Part shown: positions 1-6,111 of the stretch, piece by piece | How positions within the stretch are numbered: the stretch's first letter is position 1 | Layout of the letters: the number at the start of each line of letters is the position of its first letter | DNA from: Cycloclasticus sp. | GTDB lineage: Bacteria > Pseudomonadota > Gammaproteobacteria > Methylococcales > Cycloclasticaceae | NCBI GenBank assembly: GCA_016764415.1 | Contig: JAESRY010000014.1 | Location: 1 to 6,910, forward strand | Length of the DNA: 6,910 nt | Reading direction: 5' to 3' | The notes under the pieces: model-generated | Told to the model about the DNA's origin: nothing | Database searches by the model: none | Seen by the model: only the letters and a program-made list of their open reading frames with translations | Made by a program: the position numbers and the translations under genes

Positions 1-99
1 TGTCTCATGTGCTTTTAAATATCGATGAAGGCGTTGGTGTTGACTGGGAGATAGCTCGGGAAGTTGCTGTAGTAATCCACTAAAATCATGTTCTTTCAT
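1..99 (-). CDS. Partial CDS, N-terminus of a probable IS1595-type transposase (runs off left edge)
   Basis: Reading the minus strand from the ATG at 99-97 gives 33 uninterrupted codons to the window edge, beginning MKEHDFSGLLQQLPELSPSQ. A GAGG Shine-Dalgarno-like sequence sits 8 nt upstream of the ATG, which supports a real start. A short helical N-terminus with a 'xxLLxxLPxLSPxQxxxLxxxL' pattern is typical of IS1595-family (ISXO2-like) transposases, where it precedes a zinc ribbon and the DDE nuclease domain. Those diagnostic parts lie outside the window, so the assignment rests on the N-terminal pattern alone. The gene is convergent with nothing visible and is transcribed away from the tolC-like gene's 3' end. 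It could instead be an unrelated small helical protein. I am fairly sure it is coding and only moderately sure of the family. Confidence 0.5.
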   Translation of the reverse strand, partial: MKEHDFSGLLQQLPELSPSQHQRLHRYLKAHET

Positions 100-173
100 G
101 GCGATAACCTCGTCTGTGATGACTCTCACTTACTTAGAGCCATTAACTCGCAACAGGTTCCTCTGACATAGCC
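1..173 (-). mobile_element. Possible right part of an IS1595-like insertion sequence (end near 173)
   Basis: If the partial gene at 1-99 is a transposase, the IS terminus should lie in the roughly 75 nt upstream of its start. The minus strand from 173 begins GGCTATGTCAGAGGAACC, which is a plausible terminal inverted repeat because IS ends often begin with GG. It is followed outward by an 8-bp A run (174-181), and IS1595-family elements typically make 8-bp, often AT-rich, target duplications. The other IS end is outside the window, so neither the inverted repeat nor the duplication can be confirmed. The boundary is an inference. Confidence 0.35.
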
Positions 174-210
174 AAAAAAAAGGCTAACAACAACGTTGAT
201 AGCTTTTTTT
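174..210. terminator. Bidirectional rho-independent terminator
   Basis: The arms GCTAACAAC (183-191) and GTTGATAGC (195-203) form a hairpin with one A-A mismatch and an AAC loop. The hairpin is flanked by an A tract (174-181) and a T tract (204-210). The A and T tracts can extend the stem with G182 bulged. Read on the minus strand, the hairpin is followed by eight U residues and lies 18 nt past the stop of the TolC-family gene (stop at 230-228), so it is well placed to end the leftward secretion transcript. The symmetry means it would also stop rightward transcription. Confidence 0.75.
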
Positions 211-227
211 AAATACAGCGTTATTCT

Positions 228-1742
228 TTATTCGGCAACGCAGCCTGTTTGAAATCCAGCGCCGTTAATACCATTAGCACAAGGTTCTGAAGCACTAGTG
301 CTTACTTCTTCAGTCGAATCAGTCCCTGAACTTTCTACCGCAACGGCTTCAGGTGTTTCTTCAGCAGCGGCAGTATAAGTAGGTGCTACTTGGCCTCTTT
401 GAGATGCGCCAACCCAAGGTTCAATATCTGGTAAAATCACTGTTTCTACAGGTAGCGTAACTTTTAAGTAATGATTCAATGTGCCGCCACTAGCAAGAAT
501 TCTGTATTGAGAAAATAATTCGTCATATTTAGCATTAGCGTAAGCACTTTTTGCGACAAACATTTCATTGGCTGAATCAAGCAAATCTAATAATGAACGA
601 CGGCCGATATTAAACTGCTTTTGATAAGCCTCGTTACTCTTAACACTTGAGTTTCTATGGTTTTCAAAAAATGCCATTTGGCTTTTCACAGTTTGATGAG
701 CAATCCAGGATAAGCGCATACTATTAACTGCTTGTCTGTACGTGTTATCTCTTATGCTTTTAGCTTGATTAATAAGTTGAGCGGTTTCTTTGCGACGGGC
801 TACATCTTTGCCACCGTTATATAAGTTATAACGTAAGCGAACCATTGCGGAAGCGTCTTCGTTCACTTCTTCTATGCCATCAATGTCTTTATTGTGTGTA
901 GCGCTTAGTTCTAGATCAACACGTGGTAGGAAAGCAGTTTTAGCCGTTGCATGTTGAGCGATAGCTGATTTGATGTCTGCATTAGCCGACTTAAGAATAG
1001 GGTGATTGGCAATAGCGCCATCAACCGCTTGATCAAATGTAGCAGGCAATGCATCATCTGGCGCAGCAACAGCTTCTAAGGCATCAGGGAGTCTACCAAC
1101 AACACGTAAATAAGCGGTTTGAGCATCTTTAAGATTGCCAATTTCAGATAAGGTGTTTTTTTGCGCTAACGATAATCGGCCTGTTGATTGATCAACGTCT
1201 GCTCTACGACCAACACCGCGATTACTTCGAGACTTAATTTGATCGTTAGTGCTTTTGTGAATTTTTAAGTTTTCTTCTGCAAGAGCTAAAAGCTCTTCAC
1301 GACGTAAAACATTAATATAAGCCTCAACAGCATTTAAGGCTGTAATCTCAGCTTGACCAAAAACGGTATAAGCACGTGAATTGGTTCTAGCGGTTTGACG
1401 GTTAACTTCACTTGCAGTAGCAAAACCATCGTAGATCATTTGTCTAATTTGAATGGATGCTTCATCTCTGCCCAATGATTTTGAATCAGATAAATCATTT
1501 TTAGTTGATGAATTAAAAGAACGCTCCCAACCAGCGCCAACAGCAATGTCTACAGTTGGGAAATAACCAGCTTTAACTTGGCTAATTTCTTGTTCAACAG
1601 CTAAACGCTCTGATTTAGCAGATTGTATTTCTGGGTTTTCGTTAACGGTGTATTGGATTGCATCCTGCAATGTCTCAGCTGTTGCAGCACCTATACTTAG
1701 AGCTAGAATACCACTGGCGGCTATTTTAAGTTTTAGACTCAT
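228..1742 (-). CDS. TolC-family outer membrane channel of a type I secretion system (LapE/AggA-like)
   Basis: This gene encodes the outer-membrane/periplasmic exit duct that docks with the HlyD adaptor and ABC exporter encoded upstream. The 504-aa product starts with a Sec signal peptide (Lys-rich n-region, hydrophobic residues 8-20, AxA-type site ATA at 20-22 before E23). Two outer-membrane-efflux repeats follow, at about 27-215 and 236-425. They show the paired landmarks 'NPEI' (36-39) with 'GYFPTVDI' (59-66), and 'NHPIL' (246-250) with 'FLPRVDLEL' (271-279). The segment 'YDGFATASEVNRQ' (104-116) and its counterpart 'YNLYNGGKDVARR' (305-317) mark the beta-barrel to helix transitions seen in TIGR01844-type T1SS channels. 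After about residue 445 there is an Ala/Glu/Ser/Thr-rich tail with the protein's only two cysteines (C488, C501), which is longer than the fold needs. An AAGGAAG ribosome-binding site lies about 5 nt before the ATG. Family assignment is firm; specialisation for an adhesin is inferred from the neighbours. Confidence 0.93.
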   Translation of the reverse strand: MSLKLKIAASGILALSIGAATAETLQDAIQYTVNENPEIQSAKSERLAVEQEISQVKAGYFPTVDIAVGAGWERSFNSSTKNDLSDSKSLGRDEASIQIRQMIYDGFATASEVNRQTARTNSRAYTVFGQAEITALNAVEAYINVLRREELLALAEENLKIHKSTNDQIKSRSNRGVGRRADVDQSTGRLSLAQKNTLSEIGNLKDAQTAYLRVVGRLPDALEAVAAPDDALPATFDQAVDGAIANHPILKSANADIKSAIAQHATAKTAFLPRVDLELSATHNKDIDGIEEVNEDASAMVRLRYNLYNGGKDVARRKETAQLINQAKSIRDNTYRQAVNSMRLSWIAHQTVKSQMAFFENHRNSSVKSNEAYQKQFNIGRRSLLDLLDSANEMFVAKSAYANAKYDELFSQYRILASGGTLNHYLKVTLPVETVILPDIEPWVGASQRGQVAPTYTAAAEETPEAVAVESSGTDSTEEVSTSASEPCANGINGAGFQTGCVAE

Positions 1743-1786
1743 AGTTCTTCCTTCTCGCTTATTGCGTTATTTTTTATGTTAAGAAA

Positions 1787-1809
1787 ATTAGCCAATTAGC
1801 CAATTAGCC
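1787..1809. repeat. Three tandem 8-bp repeats (ATTAGCCA) in the tolC-like leader
   Basis: The plus strand carries ATTAGCCA (1787-1794), ATTAGCCA (1795-1802) and ATTAGCC (1803-1809) in direct tandem array; the transcribed sense is GGCTAAT/TGGCTAAT. The array lies 45-67 nt upstream of the tolC-like start codon and immediately downstream of the predicted promoter (-10 at 1822-1827). It could be an operator-like array or a leader RNA element, or an unstable microsatellite-like repeat. A single further ATTAGCCAA occurs on the minus strand upstream of the luxR gene (within 2516-2524). Confidence 0.8.
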
Positions 1810-1821
1810 TGAATAGCTACA

Positions 1822-1850
1822 AATTTAACTTAAGGACATGGAGAGGTCAA
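1822..1850 (-). promoter_or_regulatory. Candidate sigma-70 promoter for the tolC-like gene
   Basis: On the minus strand a -35 TTGACC (1850-1845, 5/6 to consensus) is separated by exactly 17 nt from a -10 TAAATT (1827-1822, 4/6). The -35 box overlaps the TGA stop codon of the upstream luxR-type gene (1849-1847). Transcription would start near 1815, giving a leader of about 70 nt that begins just before the 8-bp tandem repeats. This would allow the channel gene to be expressed independently of the ABC-HlyD-LuxR genes. Confidence 0.55.
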
Positions 1851-2476
1851 CTATATTCTTTTATGTATATAGCTAGATGTAGTCTGTCAGAGACGTTTAG
1901 TTTTTTGAAAACAGATGTTAAGTGGGCTTTAACGGTTCTTTCAGAAATATCTAGAGACGCGGCGATGATTTTGTTACTTTTACCGTCACGGATCATATTC
2001 GCTACGTCATTTTCTCTTGAAGATAGTGAGGCTAGTAGTGCTATCGACTCAATTGATTTCGAGCTATCAACAGAATTGATAGACCCCGGCTTCATCTTTA
2101 TTAGCGTTCCGATGACTAGAGGGACTAAGTGACGTTGAATCCAAATATCGCCTTTCAAAACGCTAGTGACAGCCTGCAATAAAAGCTTCGGTGGTTCGGA
2201 TTCGCCACAGTAACCGGCAGCACCATGAACTAGCGCATTAATTTGCTTATTTTCAGGCCAGTCTTTTCCTGCAATAAGGAATTGAGCTGAGCTACTTGAA
2301 AATATAGATCTTAAATCAGCCTCTTTATCAACCTTGAGGGAGTCAATAACAACAACTGAAACATCTTGTAAGTCACGTACAGAAAAGGCTGTGAAAATAT
2401 CAAAATGGCTAACAAGTGCGTGAGACCAGGACTTTACTAGCTCAGAGTTGTCAGAAAAGATGGCAATGCGATGCAT
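1847..2476 (-). CDS. LuxR/NarL-type transcriptional regulator with degenerate receiver domain (CsgD/VpsT-like layout)
   Basis: The 209-aa product has a receiver-like N-terminal domain (about 1-110) and a GerE/LuxR helix-turn-helix (about 148-206: 'LSSRENDVANMI', 'GKSNKIIAASLDISERTVK', 'KKLNVSDR'). The second and third HTH helices match the family closely, so DNA binding is expected. The receiver keeps an Asp at the phosphoacceptor position (D45 in 'VVVIDS'). However, the acidic pair after strand 1 is weak (S8-D9-N10), and the usual Lys after strand 5 is replaced (GYCGE, E92). Phosphorylation control is therefore doubtful. The linker helix contains W112-I113-Q114-R115 at the place where VpsT has its c-di-GMP motif W[FLM][TS]R. 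No sensor kinase is nearby. The gene lies between the hlyD-like and tolC-like genes on the same strand, 77 nt after hlyD, and probably regulates this locus or related surface or biofilm genes (inference). The SD (AAGAGA) is modest. Confidence 0.88.
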   Translation of the reverse strand: MHRIAIFSDNSELVKSWSHALVSHFDIFTAFSVRDLQDVSVVVIDSLKVDKEADLRSIFSSSSAQFLIAGKDWPENKQINALVHGAAGYCGESEPPKLLLQAVTSVLKGDIWIQRHLVPLVIGTLIKMKPGSINSVDSSKSIESIALLASLSSRENDVANMIRDGKSNKIIAASLDISERTVKAHLTSVFKKLNVSDRLHLAIYIKEYS

Positions 2477-2553
2477 TAATTTATCTCTTTGTGAAGAAAG
2501 GTAATGTTAATAGCATTTGGCTAATGGAGGTATTGTTCAGTAATAATGACATG

Positions 2554-3825
2554 TTAGCGTTCCCTAAGAGCTGTTTCTCTTGCTTTTAAAATGGGTTTAA
2601 GTAGGTAATCTAACACAGTTTTTTTGCCAGTTAAAATATCAACAGTGGCGGTCATACCGGCAATAACATTTAATTTAGCACCATTTTTTTCTAGATAGTT
2701 CTTTTTTGTACGAAGACGAATGATGAAATAATTTTCGCCATCCTCCTCGTTAGTGATGCTATCCGCACTAATGTGTTCCAGCTCTGCTTCTAGCCCACCA
2801 TAAATTGAAAAGTCGTAGGCGCTCAGTTTTACCATCGCTTTTTGGCCAGGGTAAAGAAAGGCAATATCTGCAGGTCTAATTTGCGCCTCAATTAAGAGTT
2901 TGTCCTCTAACGGCACCACTTCAACTAAATCCATGCCAGGTTGAACAACGCCGCCAATAGTGGTCACCTTAAGTCGCTTAATAATACCTTTAACAGGAGA
3001 CCGTACAAGGGTTCGGGTGACCCTGTCTTTAAGCGCTAGTGTTGATTCAGTAATTCTGTCTAGCTCTGCTTTGGTTTGGTTTAACTCTTCAAGGGCTTTA
3101 GTTTGGAATCGTATTTTAGTTTCGTTGAGCTTGTTTTTTGACTCTGTTAATTGGCCTTTTAAATCGTTGGTTTCTCGCTTAATGCGTAGTAACTCAACTC
3201 TAGACATCGCTCCTTCGTCCACAAGCGGCGCTGACATGTCCATTTCTTCTTTTAACAGTAGGTAGCTTCTATAACGTTGCTGAACTTGTGCAGACAAGAT
3301 TTTGAGGTTGGCATTAAGCTCATTACGGCGAGAATCAAAGAGTTGTTTTGCGTTTTTTGCAATCTCTGGTGCTACTTTCAAAACGTCGGGAGGAAGAATG
3401 AGAGGTTTGTTTTCAACTTCAGCCGACAAACGAGCTGTAGCGGCTAATAATTCATAGTATTTAAGTTTGCTTTCATTTAAAGATGAAGTGAAACGCACAG
3501 GGTCAAGCTGTAATAGGGGTTGGTTTTTCTGAACGATATCCCCTTCCTTAACTAGAATCTCAGATAAAATGCCGCCTTCTAAATTTTGAATAACTTGAAT
3601 GTGGCCAGACGGGACTGTTTTCCCCGTGCCGCGCGTTACTTCATCAAGCTCTGCAAAATTAGCCCAGACAATCGCGCAAATAACAAAACCAAACGAAACC
3701 CATAAAATAATATGGCTTTGAATTGATGCGCCGTACAAACTAGCGGCATTCACATCCGTTATGTAGGCTTGGTCTTCAGCATGTTGGTTGATCTTCTTTT
3801 TAGCGTCTGAAAGTTTATTTAACAT
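2554..3825 (-). CDS. HlyD-family type I secretion periplasmic adaptor (LapC-like)
   Basis: This is the membrane fusion protein that links the inner-membrane ABC exporter to the TolC-like channel. The 423-aa length is normal for the TIGR01843 family. It has a short cytoplasmic N-terminus and one transmembrane helix (about 38-57). A first lipoyl half-motif follows (about 74-109, 'IQNLEGGILSEILVKEGD' then 'LLQLDP'), then long coiled-coil segments (about 112-138 and 160-270, rich in Leu, Lys, Glu and Gln). The second lipoyl half carries the conserved 'RSPVKG' (275-280) and 'GGVVQPG' (291-297). The C-terminal beta domain contains 'GMTATVDILTG' (390-400), the typical HlyD family signature. The ATG lies 2 nt after the stop of the ABC gene (TAA-TT-ATG) without a strong SD of its own, so translation is probably coupled. 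No defects are seen. Confidence 0.95.
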   Translation of the reverse strand: MLNKLSDAKKKINQHAEDQAYITDVNAASLYGASIQSHIILWVSFGFVICAIVWANFAELDEVTRGTGKTVPSGHIQVIQNLEGGILSEILVKEGDIVQKNQPLLQLDPVRFTSSLNESKLKYYELLAATARLSAEVENKPLILPPDVLKVAPEIAKNAKQLFDSRRNELNANLKILSAQVQQRYRSYLLLKEEMDMSAPLVDEGAMSRVELLRIKRETNDLKGQLTESKNKLNETKIRFQTKALEELNQTKAELDRITESTLALKDRVTRTLVRSPVKGIIKRLKVTTIGGVVQPGMDLVEVVPLEDKLLIEAQIRPADIAFLYPGQKAMVKLSAYDFSIYGGLEAELEHISADSITNEEDGENYFIIRLRTKKNYLEKNGAKLNVIAGMTATVDILTGKKTVLDYLLKPILKARETALRER

Positions 3826-3827
3826 AA

Positions 3828-5990
3828 TTAGTTTGAAACCTTGATTTGTCCTTTCTTCAATGCTTCAAGCACTTTGTCTTTGGGGCCATCGGCCATAATT
3901 TTTGAACCATCCATTACGATCAATCGATCAACGAGTGTTAATAAAGACGCTCTGTGAGTGACTAAAATTAACGTTTTCTTATCCAGCTGTTCAGCTAATT
4001 TTTCTTTAAATCTTGCCTCAGTGCTGTTGTCCATTGAATTGCTCGGTTCATCCATAATGTAAATAGGTGGGTTAAGCAGTAAGGATCGAGCTACTGCAAC
4101 GCTTTGGCGTTGCCCGCCAGAAAGGGAGTGCCCGTGTTCGCCAACAGGCATATCAAACCCTTCGGGGTGGCGGTTAACAAACCGGGTAACGCCCGCGACT
4201 TCTGCAGCGTGTAAAACGGAAGCATCATCTGCGTAACGTGAGCCGAGCGTAATATTGTCTTTAACGCTGCCAAACATCAACGAAATGTCTTGTGGCACAT
4301 AGCCAATTTGTCGGCGAAGATCAGATGGGTCAACTTGCCTAATGTCCGTTCCATCAATCAAAATGGAGCCTTCTTGTGGCTCGTACATGCCCAACATAAG
4401 CTTTTCTATGGTGCTTTTGCCTGAGCCAATGCGACCAATAAATGCAAGGCGTTCACCGGCTTTAATTTTAAAAGAAACATTATCCAGCGCCTTAATGGGC
4501 TGTTCAGGATAGCTAAAAGTAATGTTTTTGAACTCAATGTCACCTTTGAATGTTGGGCGGTGTAAGTATTTTTTACCGGGTTCGCGTTCAACCGGTAACG
4601 ACATCATATTAGTTAACGTATCTAATGAAGCACGAGCTTGGTGATAGCGAGTTAATAATGAAGCGACTTGCCCAATGGGCGCCAAAGCGCGACCCGTTAA
4701 AATAGTACAAGCAATCAGCGCACCAACGGTCATGTCGCCTTCGGAGATTTTGTACACACCAAAGATAACCACGGCAACGGATGCCATTTGCGTTAAAAAG
4801 GCGGTGAGGTTGACAGCGATAGAAGAGTAAAAACGTGATTTAAGGCCTAAGCGAGATATTTGCCCAATATTTTGTTCCCACTTGCTTTGCATCTGGCCTT
4901 CTGCGCCAGCGGTTTTAATAGAATCTAAATTATTCAGTGACTCAATCAGCGTCGCATTCTTTTGTGCAGAATATTTAAATAATTCGTTAATGGTGTTTTT
5001 AAGCGGCTTTTGAACAGCAATGCCGGCCAAAATAGCTAGCGGCAAAACAGCTAAAGGGATAAGCGCCAAGTTCCCGCCCAACATATAAATAACGGTGAGG
5101 AAAATAAACAGGAACGGTAGGTCGATAAGAGTGGTTAACGTGGCAGAGGTTAAAAAATCTCGAAAAGATTCAAACTCACTCAAGTTGCTGGCAAACGCAC
5201 CAACGGATTTTGGGCGGTTTTCCATCTTAATGCCCATTACTTTTTCAAAAATAGTGGCGGAAAGAATAATGTCCGACCGCTTGCCAGCCACATCAATAAA
5301 ATAGCCACGAAGCCCTTTCATTACAAAGTCAAAGATGAAAACAATTGTAACGCCAATCGCTAATACCCATAAGGTTTCAAGCGCATGGTTTGGTACCACT
5401 CGATCGTATACGTTCATTATAAATAGTGGTGAAGCGAGGGCGAATAAGTTAATTAATAGTGATGCCGCTAAAGCTTCGCTGTATATAGGCCAAGACTTGT
5501 AAATAACATCCCAAAACCAATGCTTCGCTTTAGGAATAATAGAGTCTGACGTTCGGTCGTCAAAGGTGTGGTTAAGTTGAATGAAAAAGGCAGCGCCGCT
5601 GTATATCTCTGCTAGCTCGCTCAAGTGAACTGTTTTTTCACCACTATCTGTTTCAGGCAGAATTACCGTACAAGTGTCTTCTTGCATGGAGATTAAAACG
5701 CACGTTTTGTTATCTTCAAGCAACAAAATAGCAGGTAACACTAAATTAGAAATCTCAGCCAATGGGCGACGTACCAGCCCGGTAGCAAACCCTGCACGTT
5801 GCGCAGCTCTTACAAAAAGCGCCCCAGTGAGTTTGTTGTCAACCAAAGGCAAGCCTGCTGTTAAAGAATCGGCCGAGTGAGGCGTATTCAATAACTTACA
5901 AACCGATAATAACGCCAGCAATAACGGGTCGTCTTGGCCCGTCATCGTGGACATGTTCTCATTGGGTTTGCCTAGAGCTGCTGCCGTCAT
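3828..5990 (-). CDS. Type I secretion system permease/ATPase (LapB/LssB-like ABC exporter)
   Basis: This is the inner-membrane ABC exporter that energises secretion of a large C-terminal-signal substrate. The 720-aa layout matches the LapB-type family. Residues about 18-140 form a C39-like domain in which the peptidase Cys position appears to be Pro22 and the His position Thr96, so it should bind substrate but not cleave it. Six transmembrane segments lie at about 171-193, 206-225, 286-305, 308-327, 390-412 and 419-437. The nucleotide-binding domain is complete: Walker A GRIGSGKST (519-527), Q-loop Gln567, signature LSGGQ (623-627), Walker B IYIMDE (643-648), D-loop NSMD (651-654) and H-loop His679. 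An Arg-Ile in Walker A ('GRIGSGKS') is usual for this subfamily. The first ATG has a weak GGAT SD; Met13 (with GAGA upstream) or Met16 could be the real start. It is the first gene of the leftward cluster and is divergent from the 112-aa gene. An RTX adhesin substrate is inferred from the family; none is visible here. Confidence 0.95.
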   Translation of the reverse strand: MTAAALGKPNENMSTMTGQDDPLLLALLSVCKLLNTPHSADSLTAGLPLVDNKLTGALFVRAAQRAGFATGLVRRPLAEISNLVLPAILLLEDNKTCVLISMQEDTCTVILPETDSGEKTVHLSELAEIYSGAAFFIQLNHTFDDRTSDSIIPKAKHWFWDVIYKSWPIYSEALAASLLINLFALASPLFIMNVYDRVVPNHALETLWVLAIGVTIVFIFDFVMKGLRGYFIDVAGKRSDIILSATIFEKVMGIKMENRPKSVGAFASNLSEFESFRDFLTSATLTTLIDLPFLFIFLTVIYMLGGNLALIPLAVLPLAILAGIAVQKPLKNTINELFKYSAQKNATLIESLNNLDSIKTAGAEGQMQSKWEQNIGQISRLGLKSRFYSSIAVNLTAFLTQMASVAVVIFGVYKISEGDMTVGALIACTILTGRALAPIGQVASLLTRYHQARASLDTLTNMMSLPVEREPGKKYLHRPTFKGDIEFKNITFSYPEQPIKALDNVSFKIKAGERLAFIGRIGSGKSTIEKLMLGMYEPQEGSILIDGTDIRQVDPSDLRRQIGYVPQDISLMFGSVKDNITLGSRYADDASVLHAAEVAGVTRFVNRHPEGFDMPVGEHGHSLSGGQRQSVAVARSLLLNPPIYIMDEPSNSMDNSTEARFKEKLAEQLDKKTLILVTHRASLLTLVDRLIVMDGSKIMADGPKDKVLEALKKGQIKVSN

Positions 5991-6111
5991 TTTTTATCCG
6001 TTAAGTGAGAAACAAAGCACAAACATTCTTGTCGTGTGCAGTAAGTTTGATTATTGTTTTATATTTAGTGATACTAGAACAAATTTAGGAAAATGCAAAT
6101 GGAGTCACGAT
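5991..6111. promoter_or_regulatory. Divergent intergenic control region
   Basis: These 121 AT-rich bases separate the leftward ABC exporter gene from the rightward 112-aa gene and must hold the promoters for both unless one is expressed by read-through. A rightward promoter is recognisable (6047-6075). I could not find a leftward pair of -35/-10 boxes with good spacing. A short dyad, GCACA (6017-6021) and TGTGC (6035-6039), with arm centres 18 nt apart, lies between the two genes and could be an operator. That is weak evidence on its own. Confidence 0.5.
6047..6075 (+). promoter_or_regulatory. Candidate sigma-70 promoter for the 112-aa gene
   Basis: TTGATT (6047-6052, 4/6 to the -35 consensus) is followed after 17 nt by GATACT (6070-6075, 4/6 to the -10 consensus). 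Transcription would begin around 6082, about 20 nt before the GGAG ribosome-binding site at 6101-6104. Confidence 0.45.

Noticed and set aside
3..83. Plus-strand open frame of 26 codons ending at TAA 81-83, as the tail of a rightward gene
   Set aside because: The same stretch on the minus strand has an ATG with a well-placed GAGG ribosome-binding site and a plausible transposase N-terminus; the plus frame has only openness at the edge to support it.
1863..2132. Plus-strand ORF of 89 codons inside the luxR-type gene
   Set aside because: It is the antisense shadow of a clear LuxR HTH coding region and its translation shows no recognisable features.
2477..2553. Separate promoter or terminator between the hlyD-like and luxR-type genes
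   Set aside because: I found no -35/-10 pair with acceptable spacing and no stable hairpin; co-transcription is the simpler reading.
2960..3265. Plus-strand ORF of 101 codons inside the hlyD-like gene
   Set aside because: Antisense shadow of the coiled-coil coding region; Ser/Leu-rich composition is typical of reverse-strand reading.
4091..4591. Two short minus-strand ORFs (60 and 61 codons) in another frame of the ABC gene
   Set aside because: They overlap the ATPase domain, whose full motif set shows the true frame; no independent start signals or motifs.
3828..5990. Bacteriocin-type exporter with an active C39 peptidase
   Set aside because: The N-terminal domain lacks the catalytic Cys and His, so leader-peptide cleavage is not expected; the LapB/LssB layout fits better.
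5947..6111. Upstream extension of the 112-aa gene to the first ATG at 5947
   Set aside because: It would overlap the start of the ABC exporter gene on the other strand and cover the promoter region; the ATG at 6112 has a GGAG at ideal spacing and matches the family's N-terminus.
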